NCBI RefSeq assembly: GCF_017592825.1
Contig: NZ_JAGFMD010000007.1
Location: 62,001-126,000, forward strand
Length of the DNA: 64,000 nucleotides
Direction of reading: 5' to 3'
Origin: Roseivirga sp. E12
Lineage (GTDB): Bacteria > Bacteroidota > Bacteroidia > Cytophagales > Cyclobacteriaceae
Each line of letters starts with the position of its first letter. The stretch's first letter is position 1. The position numbers and the translations under genes are program-made. The notes under the pieces are model-generated. The model was not told where the DNA came from. It did no database searches and was given only the letters and a program-made list of their open reading frames with translations. Shown piece by piece: positions 26,920 through 34,457 of the stretch.

Positions 26920-27150
26920 ATGTGGAATGAAGTAGATAACAAACTGGTAAGAACTTTTGAGTTTAAAGATTTTGTCGAGGCATTTGGCTTTATGACACGC
27001 GTTGCGATAGCAGCAGAGAAGGCGGATCATCATCCCAATTGGTCAAATGTATACAATAAGGTCACTATCGAATTGACTACACATGATGCAGGAAATGTGG
27101 TTACAGATAATGATCGTAACTTAGCGCGAGTCATTGATACCTTGGCCTAA
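26920..27150 (+). CDS. phhB: 4a-hydroxytetrahydrobiopterin dehydratase (pterin-4a-carbinolamine dehydratase)
   Basis: 76 residues with the PCD/DCoH signature: [57 protein letters not shown] in outline, including the HHPxW active-site motif and the T-T-H-D-x-G segment. The enzyme regenerates tetrahydropterin after aromatic amino acid hydroxylases. No hydroxylase is in the window, so its partner is elsewhere or it has another role. The stop overlaps the rsmI ATG by one base (TAATG). Confidence 0.92.
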   Translation: MWNEVDNKLVRTFEFKDFVEAFGFMTRVAIAAEKADHHPNWSNVYNKVTIELTTHDAGNVVTDNDRNLARVIDTLA

Positions 27151-27827
27151 TGCCAGAAAAGATCAACCTTTACTTAGTACCAACTCCCATTGGGAACCTC
27201 GAAGACATTACGCTTAGAGCACTCCGAGTGCTTAATGAAGTAGATGTAATTCTCGCGGAAGACACCCGCACATCAGGAAAGCTTTTAAAGCATCACAACA
27301 TTACCAAGCCGCTTCAGAGTTACCACATCTTTAATGAGCACAAGACTGCTGAAAAGCTGGTTGAGCGTATGGAGAGCGGTGAAGTATTTGCGCTGATTTC
27401 AGACGCAGGAACGCCTGCTATTTCAGACCCAGGGTTTCTTTTGGTAAGAGAAGCTTTAAAAGCGGGTTTGGAAGTGAATTGTCTGCCAGGAGCAACGGCT
27501 TTCGTTCCTGCTCTTGTGAATTCAGGTCTACCCTCAGACAAGTTCGTGTTTGAAGGATTTCTGCCACATAAAAAAGGACGCCAAACACGCCTGAAATTGT
27601 TAGCGGAGGAGGAAAGGACCATTGTATTGTATGAGTCGCCTCACAGGCTCATAAAAAGCTTAGAGCAGCTAAAGGAATTCTTAGGTGATCGTCAAGTTTC
27701 CGTGTCTAGAGAATTGACCAAGATGTTTGAAGAAACAGTCCGAGGTACTATCACTGAAGTAGTCGCTCACTTCACGGAAAAAGGTGTCAAAGGAGAATTT
27801 GTATTGGTTATAGACGGAAAGTCTTAA
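27150..27827 (+). CDS. rsmI: 16S rRNA (cytidine-1402-2'-O)-methyltransferase
   Basis: 225 residues of the tetrapyrrole-methylase fold. Signatures are LYLVPTPIGNLEDITLRAL at the N-terminus, AEDTRTSGKLLKHH, LISDAGTPAISDPGFLLV and NCLPGATAFVPALVNSGLP, all diagnostic for RsmI. It methylates the ribose of C1402 in the 30S decoding centre. The C-terminal extra domain present in longer RsmI is absent, as usual in Bacteroidota. Confidence 0.96.
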   Translation: MPEKINLYLVPTPIGNLEDITLRALRVLNEVDVILAEDTRTSGKLLKHHNITKPLQSYHIFNEHKTAEKLVERMESGEVFALISDAGTPAISDPGFLLVREALKAGLEVNCLPGATAFVPALVNSGLPSDKFVFEGFLPHKKGRQTRLKLLAEEERTIVLYESPHRLIKSLEQLKEFLGDRQVSVSRELTKMFEETVRGTITEVVAHFTEKGVKGEFVLVIDGKS

Positions 27828-29092
27828 ACCGATTTCAAAGCCTCAACCAAATAGTCAACATCGGCTTTGGTTGTAAATACCGATAGAGAAATCCTAACTC
27901 CGTTAATACCGTGGCTTCCTATAGGCCGACAATCGATCATGTGGTTGTCAAACAAAGCCTTCTTAACATCACCAACCTTCCTGCCGATCACTTCTACGTT
28001 TTGAATGGCACAAGAAAGATCAGCAGCTCCGGGCGTTTTTAACTTGAAACGATCATCCGCTTCAATTTTTCCTCTGAAGTAAGCCTTCAAATCTCGAAGC
28101 CTGGCCTCACGTTTTTCGGCACCAATCAAGTTATAGTAATCTATAGCAGTACCCATACCGAGCAATTCAGGATAGTTACGGGTGTTATAGTTTTCCAGTC
28201 TTCTGATGGACTTGTCTCTGAAATGAGCACGAGAAACAATAAGTGGCTTCAAGTGCTTTTGTGATTCCTTTCTAGCATAGAATACGCCCATTCCTTTAGG
28301 GGTAAACATAAATTTATGACCACTGCCAGCATAAAAGTCACAGCCCAAATCATGTAAATCAATCTTGAAGGTGCCAGCTGTTTGTGCAGCATCCACAGCA
28401 ACGAGAATACCTCTCTCATGGGCCATAGCACTTACCTCCTTGACCGGAAGAATCATGCCATTGGTATTGGTGCCGTGCACCATAGAAATCACTTTCGTGT
28501 TGGGGGTAATTGCTTTTCGGTAAACTTCCACCAACTCTTCCTTGCTTTCTGGTAGAATGGGAAGTTTTGGCCTAACGATTTTGAAGCCTCTAATCTCTTG
28601 CCAATGTTGCCAAGGCACGGTACCGCTTGGATGCTCATGATCGGCCAAGATCACCTCGTCACCAGGTCCTAATTCTATAGAATGTGCGACAAGATTCATC
28701 CCTTCGGTGGTATTATGCACCATCGCGATTTCTTCTTTATCCGCAGAGAACATGTCTGCAATTTTTTGACGAGTCGCTTCCTTTTCATCTTGCCAGCCAC
28801 CCCACATATACTTCGAAGGGAATCCATCTAGAAGTGCCCTAAACTCATTAGTAGCATCAACCACTAATTTGGGACATGGTCCAAGGGAAGCATTATTGAA
28901 ATAATAGAGTCCTTTTGCCATCGAAAACTCACTTTTAACAAGCTCCCAATAATCTTCATCATTATCATTTGAAGTAAGGTCGAAACCTGTTTTCTCAATT
29001 TTTTCAAGAAAGGAGGTTCTCATTCCACTAGCGAGCAACGAGGACGCTGCAATCCCGGAGAACGAATACTTTAAAAGGTTTCTTCTATCCAT
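27824..29092 (-). CDS. Exported class V aminotransferase-fold PLP enzyme
   Basis: 422 residues. The N-terminus MDRRNLLKYSFSGIAASSLLASG looks like a twin-arginine signal (RRNLLK plus a hydrophobic stretch). The body is an aminotransferase class V / isopenicillin-N-epimerase-like domain: NNASLGPCP, NTTEGMNLVAHS, LADHEHPSG, the PLP-pairing Asp in VAVDAAQTAG (D234) and the Schiff-base Lys in SGHKFMFTPKG (K260). PLP enzymes loaded in the cytoplasm fit Tat export. Substrate unknown. A lipoprotein gene ends two bases upstream, suggesting one operon. The 3' end overlaps rsmI by 4 bases. Confidence 0.88.
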   Translation of the reverse strand: MDRRNLLKYSFSGIAASSLLASGMRTSFLEKIEKTGFDLTSNDNDEDYWELVKSEFSMAKGLYYFNNASLGPCPKLVVDATNEFRALLDGFPSKYMWGGWQDEKEATRQKIADMFSADKEEIAMVHNTTEGMNLVAHSIELGPGDEVILADHEHPSGTVPWQHWQEIRGFKIVRPKLPILPESKEELVEVYRKAITPNTKVISMVHGTNTNGMILPVKEVSAMAHERGILVAVDAAQTAGTFKIDLHDLGCDFYAGSGHKFMFTPKGMGVFYARKESQKHLKPLIVSRAHFRDKSIRRLENYNTRNYPELLGMGTAIDYYNLIGAEKREARLRDLKAYFRGKIEADDRFKLKTPGAADLSCAIQNVEVIGRKVGDVKKALFDNHMIDCRPIGSHGINGVRISLSVFTTKADVDYLVEALKSV

Positions 29093-29093
29093 T

Positions 29094-29861
29094 TTATTTC
29101 AAAACTTGATCCAAGTAAGGTGTCATTTCTTTGATGACGATATCATCTCGCTTTCTTAATTCTCTGAGAAACCAGCCTTTATGACCCGCACCATAAGTAA
29201 TTAAGAATCGCTTCCCTTCGCCACGGTGTTTTTCGATAGCTTTTTCGATGTGCCAATAATGTGCAATGTTGATGTTGTCCCAGCCGCCCAAGAGCAGTGT
29301 CTCGTTCAAAATTCGATTATATGCCTCATACCTTATTTCCCCTGCTTCGTCATAAGCATTTGAATTAATAAAGTAAGGATCATTGCTGTCGCCTGCAGAA
29401 TTCATTGCCTCTCTTGATTTTCTACCAGCTTCTTGATACTCCTCCCATCTTTCTGCCCAAGCAGTATCTTGTCTGATTTCTCTTAGGCGTTGATTCCTGT
29501 AATCATTCATGGGTTTGGTCCAACCAGCAGTAGGAATAATTTCAAAATCCATTTCCTTGGTTAGTGGGAAGATGGCATCTACATATTCTGGGAACACTCG
29601 GACCCGCGATTCCATAATGGTGTCCAGCTCGTCAAACTCTTTTCTTGCTTGCGGATAGCGATCTGGTGGAATTTCAGTCAGGATGTAGTCAGGATCTATG
29701 GCCCTTACGAGATTCTTTACTGTTTCGATATCATAGTTTGGGTTTGTGCGATGCCCACTATGTATCATACCCATCACAATCACTTCATTCTTTGGAGGTT
29801 CTTTTTGACAGGATAAAAAAAGCAATGTAGGTAAGACTAAAAGCAGAAAAACTCTCTTCAT
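29094..29861 (-). CDS. DUF5694/TraB-Tiki-like lipoprotein
   Basis: 255 residues with a lipobox (LLFLSCQ, Cys18). The mature part starts VIVMGMIHSGH and ends YGAGHKGWFLRELRKR: two G-x-x-H motifs that bracket the domain as in the TraB/PrgY/Tiki/ChaN-like superfamily, with a conserved ILTEIPPDRYP between. That superfamily includes metalloprotease-like enzymes, but activity here is inferred. It is the upstream gene of the exported PLP enzyme pair and is probably periplasmic-facing. Confidence 0.68.
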   Translation of the reverse strand: MKRVFLLLVLPTLLFLSCQKEPPKNEVIVMGMIHSGHRTNPNYDIETVKNLVRAIDPDYILTEIPPDRYPQARKEFDELDTIMESRVRVFPEYVDAIFPLTKEMDFEIIPTAGWTKPMNDYRNQRLREIRQDTAWAERWEEYQEAGRKSREAMNSAGDSNDPYFINSNAYDEAGEIRYEAYNRILNETLLLGGWDNINIAHYWHIEKAIEKHRGEGKRFLITYGAGHKGWFLRELRKRDDIVIKEMTPYLDQVLK

Positions 29862-29930
29862 GATAGCATCAAGTTAGTGAATTAATGAAAATGTAAGTGT
29901 CAGATATAGGCGTTCTTTCGGCCATTCATG

Positions 29931-29938
29931 TAATTTTG
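29931..29938 (+). promoter_or_regulatory. -7 box (TAATTTTG) for the inositol phosphatase gene
   Basis: Exact TAnnTTTG four bases before the ATG at 29943. Confidence 0.55.
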
Positions 29939-29942
29939 AAGC

Positions 29943-30725
29943 ATGCAAAAATTGCTTCAAGATGTCATTGTTTTGGTAAAGGAGACCGGAGAGTTTATTC
30001 GCCAAGAATCGCGCAAATTCGATGAATCGAAGATTGAGTACAAAGGAAAAAATGACTTGGTGTCATACGTAGATAAGGAAGCTGAGCAAAAGCTGGTTAA
30101 AGGCCTGTCGGATATCTTACCAGGGAGTGGCTTTATTGCTGAAGAGGGCACCTCAACACATAAGTCAGATATCTATAACTGGATCATCGACCCACTGGAT
30201 GGAACAACCAATTTTACGCATGGCATTCCAGTGTATGCAGTGTCAGTGGCCTTGATGAAACGCGGAGTTTTAGCCCTTGGGGTAGTTTATGAGATCAATA
30301 GAGATGAATGCTTTCACGCCATCAAGGGAGAGGGTGCTTTTTTGAACCACACGGCTATTAAGGTTTCGGAAACCAGAACGCTAGAGAAATCATTGTTGGC
30401 TACGGGCTTTCCATATTACAACTTTGATCAGATGCGGCAATATTTGACCATTATCAATGAGTTTATGCAAACCACTCACGGTCTAAGGCGTATGGGAAGC
30501 GCTGCTGTAGATTTAGTTTATACAGCATGCGGAAGATTTGAAGGCTTTTTTGAATACAATTTGAATGCCTGGGATGTTGCTGCGGGAGCACTGATTGTCC
30601 AAGAAGCAGGTGGGACAGTGACTGATTTTAAGGGGGGAGAAGACTTTCTATTTGGAAGAGAAATTGTGGCAGGCAATATCACTCAACCACGGATGTTATC
30701 TACAATTCAAAAGCACTGGAAGTAG
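29943..30725 (+). CDS. suhB: Inositol-1-monophosphatase family (SuhB-like)
   Basis: 260 residues, the family length. The metal-site motifs are present: GFIAEEGT (Glu67/68), IIDPLDGTTNFTHG (Asp83, Asp86) and the late WDVAAGALIVQEAGG (Asp). The enzyme hydrolyses inositol phosphates or related sugar phosphates with Mg2+. In many bacteria SuhB also takes part in rRNA antitermination; that role cannot be judged here. No inositol pathway genes are adjacent. Confidence 0.93.
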   Translation: MQKLLQDVIVLVKETGEFIRQESRKFDESKIEYKGKNDLVSYVDKEAEQKLVKGLSDILPGSGFIAEEGTSTHKSDIYNWIIDPLDGTTNFTHGIPVYAVSVALMKRGVLALGVVYEINRDECFHAIKGEGAFLNHTAIKVSETRTLEKSLLATGFPYYNFDQMRQYLTIINEFMQTTHGLRRMGSAAVDLVYTACGRFEGFFEYNLNAWDVAAGALIVQEAGGTVTDFKGGEDFLFGREIVAGNITQPRMLSTIQKHWK

Positions 30726-30755
30726 TTTTTTAATATTGAATCGACAACGTTTTGT

Positions 30756-30763
30756 TACTTTTG
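30756..30763 (+). promoter_or_regulatory. -7 box (TACTTTTG) upstream of the FeoB-associated gene
   Basis: Exact TAnnTTTG, with a TTG at 30736-30738 that could be the -33 element (17-base spacer). An ATG follows two bases later, opening a ten-codon frame before the real gene. Confidence 0.55.
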
Positions 30764-30765
30764 CC

Positions 30766-30798
30766 ATGATTTTAAGAACTAAGAATTCGAAAAGTTAG
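30766..30798 (+). CDS. Possible ten-codon leader peptide
   Basis: ATG, nine more codons (MILRTKNSKS) and TAG. It sits at the position relative to the TACTTTTG box where true starts occur elsewhere in this window, and ends 11 bases before the ATG of the FeoB-associated gene. It could be an upstream frame that couples translation, or chance. Confidence 0.25.
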   Translation: MILRTKNSKS

Positions 30799-30809
30799 TT
30801 TAATAGTCA

Positions 30810-30971
30810 ATGCAAGAAGTTTTAGTCATCATATTGTTTTTAGCAGCAGCCATCTATATGGGTAGAAAGCTTTACAAACAGTACAAAGCTGAAAGTGGCT
30901 GTGCTTCTGGTTGCGATTCTTGTGCTCCACCAAAAAAGGAGATTAAGCTACCTGGTCATTTAAAACCCTAG
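30810..30971 (+). CDS. FeoB-associated Cys-rich membrane protein
   Basis: 53 residues: an N-terminal membrane helix (EVLVIILFLAAAIYMG), a basic KLYKQYKAES turn, the cysteine motif CASGCDSC and a short tail PPKKEIKLPGHLKP. This is the FeoB-associated Cys-rich protein layout, linked to ferrous iron uptake. No feoA or feoB gene is in the window, so this copy is detached from the transporter. The stop overlaps the convergent radical SAM gene by four bases. Confidence 0.82.
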   Translation: MQEVLVIILFLAAAIYMGRKLYKQYKAESGCASGCDSCAPPKKEIKLPGHLKP

Positions 30972-31990
30972 GCCCAAACCTTGGTGCCTTCAGAGCAGTT
31001 TTTGCACATTTCTATTTCGCTTCGTGACTTGATTAGTGATGCCCGAAAGTTTTGATAAGCTTTCCCCCGCCAAACTGATTTAAATGATTGACCCTCCATA
31101 GTGCCTAATTGGTAATGAGCGTCTTTGTCGAAACAGCAAGGGACTACCTTTCCATCCCAAGTAATGACGCAGGAGTGCCACATCTTCCAACAGTGATTCA
31201 CAAGTTTATTCTTGATCTTCCACTTACCGTTAGGTAGTTGCTTATACCTCGAATATTGTTCAATGGTGGGTATCAATTCAGAACCATCTTCATAGTCATA
31301 GATTTGGGCGGTTTTGAAAGCGACCTCATCTACCCCTAATTCTTTAGCAAGGCTTTTAACCTCTTCAAGCTGATGTTCGTTTGGCTTAACAACTAAGTAT
31401 TGAAAAATGACATGAGGAGTACTTGATTTCAATTCATTTTTCCATTTGATCACATTGCGCGTACCCTCAATTACCTTCTCGAGCTTTCCGCCTACGCGGT
31501 ACTGTTCATAAGTTTCCTGACTTGTTCCATCAATCGATATGATCAGACGATCCAGACCAGATTCTACTGTTTCCTTGGCGAGTTGATCATCCAAATAATG
31601 CGCATTGGTAGAAGTAGCCGTATAAATGCGTTTTTGATGAGCATACTTTACTTGGCCTAGAAAGTTTGGATTTAAGTAAGGTTCACCCTGAAAATAGAAA
31701 ATCAGATAGGACAGGCTGGGCGCTAATTCATCGATTACCTTTTTGTAAGTATCATCCTGGAGCATGCCAGTAGGTCTTGTAAAGTTTCTAAGTCCGCTAG
31801 GGCATTCAGGACACCTTAGGTTACAAGAAGTGGTAGGCTCCAAAGAGATACTGGTGGGCATACCATAGTGAGCCGGTCTGCCTGTCAGCTTAGATAGATA
31901 GTAGCTTCCAACTAACTGAACCATGTTGAATATTCGCAGCGGTGTCAGTTTAGACACGTAGTTGAATCCATCCCTCCAATTTCGGTTCAT
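30968..31990 (-). CDS. Radical SAM/SPASM protein
   Basis: 340 residues. The radical SAM cluster motif is CNLRCPEC (Cys56, 60, 63), followed by a TIM-barrel core (YFQGEPYLNPNFLGQVKYA; DRLIISIDGTSQETYEQYRVGGKLEKV). The C-terminal SPASM-like region supplies more cysteines (HCWKMWHSCVITWDGKVVPCC and EMCKNCSEG) for auxiliary Fe-S clusters. Such enzymes modify peptides or small molecules. No precursor peptide gene is obvious next to it; the upstream neighbour is DUF4105. Substrate unknown. Confidence 0.9.
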   Translation of the reverse strand: MNRNWRDGFNYVSKLTPLRIFNMVQLVGSYYLSKLTGRPAHYGMPTSISLEPTTSCNLRCPECPSGLRNFTRPTGMLQDDTYKKVIDELAPSLSYLIFYFQGEPYLNPNFLGQVKYAHQKRIYTATSTNAHYLDDQLAKETVESGLDRLIISIDGTSQETYEQYRVGGKLEKVIEGTRNVIKWKNELKSSTPHVIFQYLVVKPNEHQLEEVKSLAKELGVDEVAFKTAQIYDYEDGSELIPTIEQYSRYKQLPNGKWKIKNKLVNHCWKMWHSCVITWDGKVVPCCFDKDAHYQLGTMEGQSFKSVWRGKAYQNFRASLIKSRSEIEMCKNCSEGTKVWA

Positions 31991-32034
31991 GTGCTCAAGT
32001 TAGCTGCACATAGGTAGGCATCAAAATTGATCAT

Positions 32035-32042
32035 TACATTTG
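32035..32042 (+). promoter_or_regulatory. -7 box (TACATTTG) for the DUF4105 gene
   Basis: Exact TAnnTTTG, 34 bases before the GTG start at 32077. No good -33 TTG is at the right distance. Confidence 0.45.
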
Positions 32043-32076
32043 CATCAAAATCATTTCAAAATCATAGCTTTAAACT

Positions 32077-33252
32077 GTGAAGTATTTCATTTTTTCTCTC
32101 CTTCTGATTTTTTCGTTTAAGCTTTCAGCCCAATTTGGGAGGCTTTCGGATCAAGCCGAGGTAAGCATCATCACCGTTGGGCCTGGTGCTAATCTGTACG
32201 ACTGCTTCGGGCACAGTGCCTTTCGCATTATAGACCCGAGTAAAGGTTTAGACAGAGCCTACAACTATGGACAATTCGATTTTACCGAGGGTGGCTTTGT
32301 CGCAAAGTTTAGCATGGGCGTTGCACAGTATAGATTGGGTGCATATCCCTTCGAGCGCTTTTATAATAACTATGTACAAGAAAACAGGTGGCTCACGGAG
32401 CAAGTCTTAAACCTGAGCCTGGAAGAGAAACAGGCGATTTATGAAGCTTTGGAGACAAATTATCTTCCAGAGAATCGAAAATATGTTTACGATCCCTTCT
32501 TCGATAATTGCGCCACTAGAATGCGTGACATTGTCAAGGAGGTGATGGGTGATGCCATTCTGTATAATAGCGATCATTTGACGAAAACATCTACCATCCG
32601 ATCGCTAGTCGATGAAAACTCTTATAACCATCCATGGGTAGACTTCGGTATTGATGTAGCACTCGGTACGATTATCGATAAGAAAGCTACGCCAGAACAG
32701 TACATGTATTTGCCAGACTACGTACTGGCCGCTTATGCAAATGCGACCATTCTGAGAGATGGCCGAGCCGTACCTGCTGTTAAACAGACTAACAAACTTT
32801 TTGAATCGGATTATTATGAAGTCAGGCAGGAGAAAATGTCTCCGACATTGTTGTTTGTTGTTGTGGCAGTTGTACTGATTGTATTTACTGTGAGGGACTA
32901 CATGAAAGGAGGGCGTTCCAGATTTCTTGACTTTGGTATTATGTTCCTAACAGGGCTTCTAGGAGCCTTTTTGATCTTTTTATGGTTCTTTACTTATCAC
33001 AAAACCACAGTTAATAACCTGAATATACTATGGGCATTCCTTCCCAATATTGTGGTTGCTTTTTACCTCATTAAAAGAGAAACTCCTAAGTGGGTGAGGG
33101 TGTATGTAAGGTTTCTGTTCATCCTACTAATAGCAATGGCTTTTGTTTGGATACTGAGGCTCCAAGTGTTTAACACGGCCATGCTTCCAATAATGGTATT
33201 ACTTGGAGTTAGGTATGGTTATCTGTGGCAAAAGGGACTAACGAAAAGCTAG
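32077..33252 (+). CDS. DUF4105 domain membrane protein
   Basis: 391 residues from a GTG start. A signal peptide (ending KLSAQF) is followed by a DUF4105 domain (about 25-200) with VSIITVGPGANLYDCFGHSAFRI, AYNYGQFDF and PFFDNCATRMRD: the conserved His and Cys/Asn residues make a papain-like (NlpC/CHAP-type) arrangement. The last third has about four transmembrane helices. The domain faces the periplasm. Reaction unknown; homologues are widespread in Bacteroidota. The stop overlaps recX convergently by 4 bases. Confidence 0.87.
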   Translation: MKYFIFSLLLIFSFKLSAQFGRLSDQAEVSIITVGPGANLYDCFGHSAFRIIDPSKGLDRAYNYGQFDFTEGGFVAKFSMGVAQYRLGAYPFERFYNNYVQENRWLTEQVLNLSLEEKQAIYEALETNYLPENRKYVYDPFFDNCATRMRDIVKEVMGDAILYNSDHLTKTSTIRSLVDENSYNHPWVDFGIDVALGTIIDKKATPEQYMYLPDYVLAAYANATILRDGRAVPAVKQTNKLFESDYYEVRQEKMSPTLLFVVVAVVLIVFTVRDYMKGGRSRFLDFGIMFLTGLLGAFLIFLWFFTYHKTTVNNLNILWAFLPNIVVAFYLIKRETPKWVRVYVRFLFILLIAMAFVWILRLQVFNTAMLPIMVLLGVRYGYLWQKGLTKS

Positions 33253-33749
33253 TTTTCCTCGCTGAGGACTTGTTTTATTGCTTCTTGAATCAAGTCCATT
33301 TCGAACCCCTTGGCAATTAAATGCTGAGTGAGTTTGCCCTTAAGAATGTACTGTGAGTCAGTTTTTATCGAAGGCCTTTTCTTCTCCAAGTGTTTGATGA
33401 TTGTATTGAAATAATCATCAGAGTCAATCTCCAACATTCCCTTTTTCACACAGTACTCAGAGATTCTGTGCTGCTTAAGACCTTGAAGAATTTTCCTTTT
33501 CCCCCAACCCTTCATTCTGAACTTTCCGCCAGCATAGGCCTTGGCAAACCTTTCTTCATTGATATACCCTTGGGTGATTAACTCGTATATAGTCTCCTCA
33601 ACTTCATCACGGTGTAAGCCATAGCCATAGAGCTTATCTCTTACCTCTTGTTGGGAGCGTTCTTGATAGGCGCAGTAATCAGCGGCTTTTAAGAGCGCTG
33701 TTTTTCGATCAAGCGGTTTTTTGCGTTTTCGAGAATCGAAATCGTCCAT
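33249..33749 (-). CDS. recX: Regulatory protein RecX
   Basis: 166 residues from ATG 33749. Three RecX helical repeats can be seen: AADYCAYQERSQQEVRDKLYGYGL; ETIYELITQGYINEERFAKAYAGGKF then the basic WGKRKILQGLKQH; and a third unit ending HLIAKGFEMDLIQEAIKQVL. RecX binds and restrains RecA filaments. recA is not adjacent. A TTG two codons upstream lies in the -7 box and is rejected as start. Confidence 0.9.
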   Translation of the reverse strand: MDDFDSRKRKKPLDRKTALLKAADYCAYQERSQQEVRDKLYGYGLHRDEVEETIYELITQGYINEERFAKAYAGGKFRMKGWGKRKILQGLKQHRISEYCVKKGMLEIDSDDYFNTIIKHLEKKRPSIKTDSQYILKGKLTQHLIAKGFEMDLIQEAIKQVLSEEN

Positions 33750-33752
33750 GAA

Positions 33753-33760
33753 CAAATGTA
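33753..33760 (-). promoter_or_regulatory. -7 box (TACATTTG) for recX
   Basis: Exact TAnnTTTG on the minus strand, three bases before the recX ATG, with the response-regulator gene ending-side just beyond. Confidence 0.55.
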
Positions 33761-33775
33761 AGAAGGCTGATTGGA

Positions 33776-34456
33776 TTAGCAGACGAGTTTGTAACCATAA
33801 CCACGCACATTCATAATCTGTATTTCTGGATCAAGGGTCAACTTCTTACGTAACTTGGTAATAAATACGTCCATGCTTCGGGCATTGAAGAAGTCATCAT
33901 TTCCCCATAGGGTGTTAAGGATAAGCGTGCGTTCGGTTAACTCGTTTTTATGCCTGTAGAGTTCATGCAGTAGTTGTGCTTCTCTATGAGTCAGCATTAT
34001 TTCATTACCATCAAAACTCAGGATTTGCTTTGAAAAATTGAAGGTATACTGCCCTATTTGTACATCTTCGGAAGCGGATTTGCCAGGCTTTCTATCCAAA
34101 AGGGCTTTGATCCTTACTATTAACTCTTCCATGCTGAAAGGCTTTTTAAGATAGTCGTTGGCGCCATAGCCAAAGCCTTCAACAACATCTTCGGTTCTTG
34201 ACTTGGCCGTCAAAAAAATGATTGGAATACGGTCGTCAACCTTCCGGATTTCTTTCACCAACGTAAAGCCATCTTTTTTGGGCATCATTACATCCAGTAC
34301 CAAAAGTTCTGGCTTATCCGTCTGGTAGAGTTTTTTTGCCTCTTCACCGTCCATCGCATAGCTTACTTCAAAACCCCTTGTTTCAAGGCTTTCTTTCACA
34401 ATGGTGCCAAGTGCCAATTCATCTTCGGCTAGCAATATTTTTGCGTTTTCTGACAT
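33776..34456 (-). CDS. OmpR-family response regulator
   Basis: 226 residues. Receiver domain: acidic pocket AEDE (10-13), phospho-acceptor Asp55 in LLVLDVMMPKKDG, and the conserved Lys in FLTAKSRTED. C-terminal winged-helix DNA-binding domain: MLTHREAQLLHELYRHKNELTERTLIL and MDVFITKLRKKL ... IMNVRGYGYKL. Its start lies one base after the stop of the kinase gene, so they form one operon and a cognate pair. Confidence 0.94.
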   Translation of the reverse strand: MSENAKILLAEDELALGTIVKESLETRGFEVSYAMDGEEAKKLYQTDKPELLVLDVMMPKKDGFTLVKEIRKVDDRIPIIFLTAKSRTEDVVEGFGYGANDYLKKPFSMEELIVRIKALLDRKPGKSASEDVQIGQYTFNFSKQILSFDGNEIMLTHREAQLLHELYRHKNELTERTLILNTLWGNDDFFNARSMDVFITKLRKKLTLDPEIQIMNVRGYGYKLVC

Positions 34457-34457
34457 G

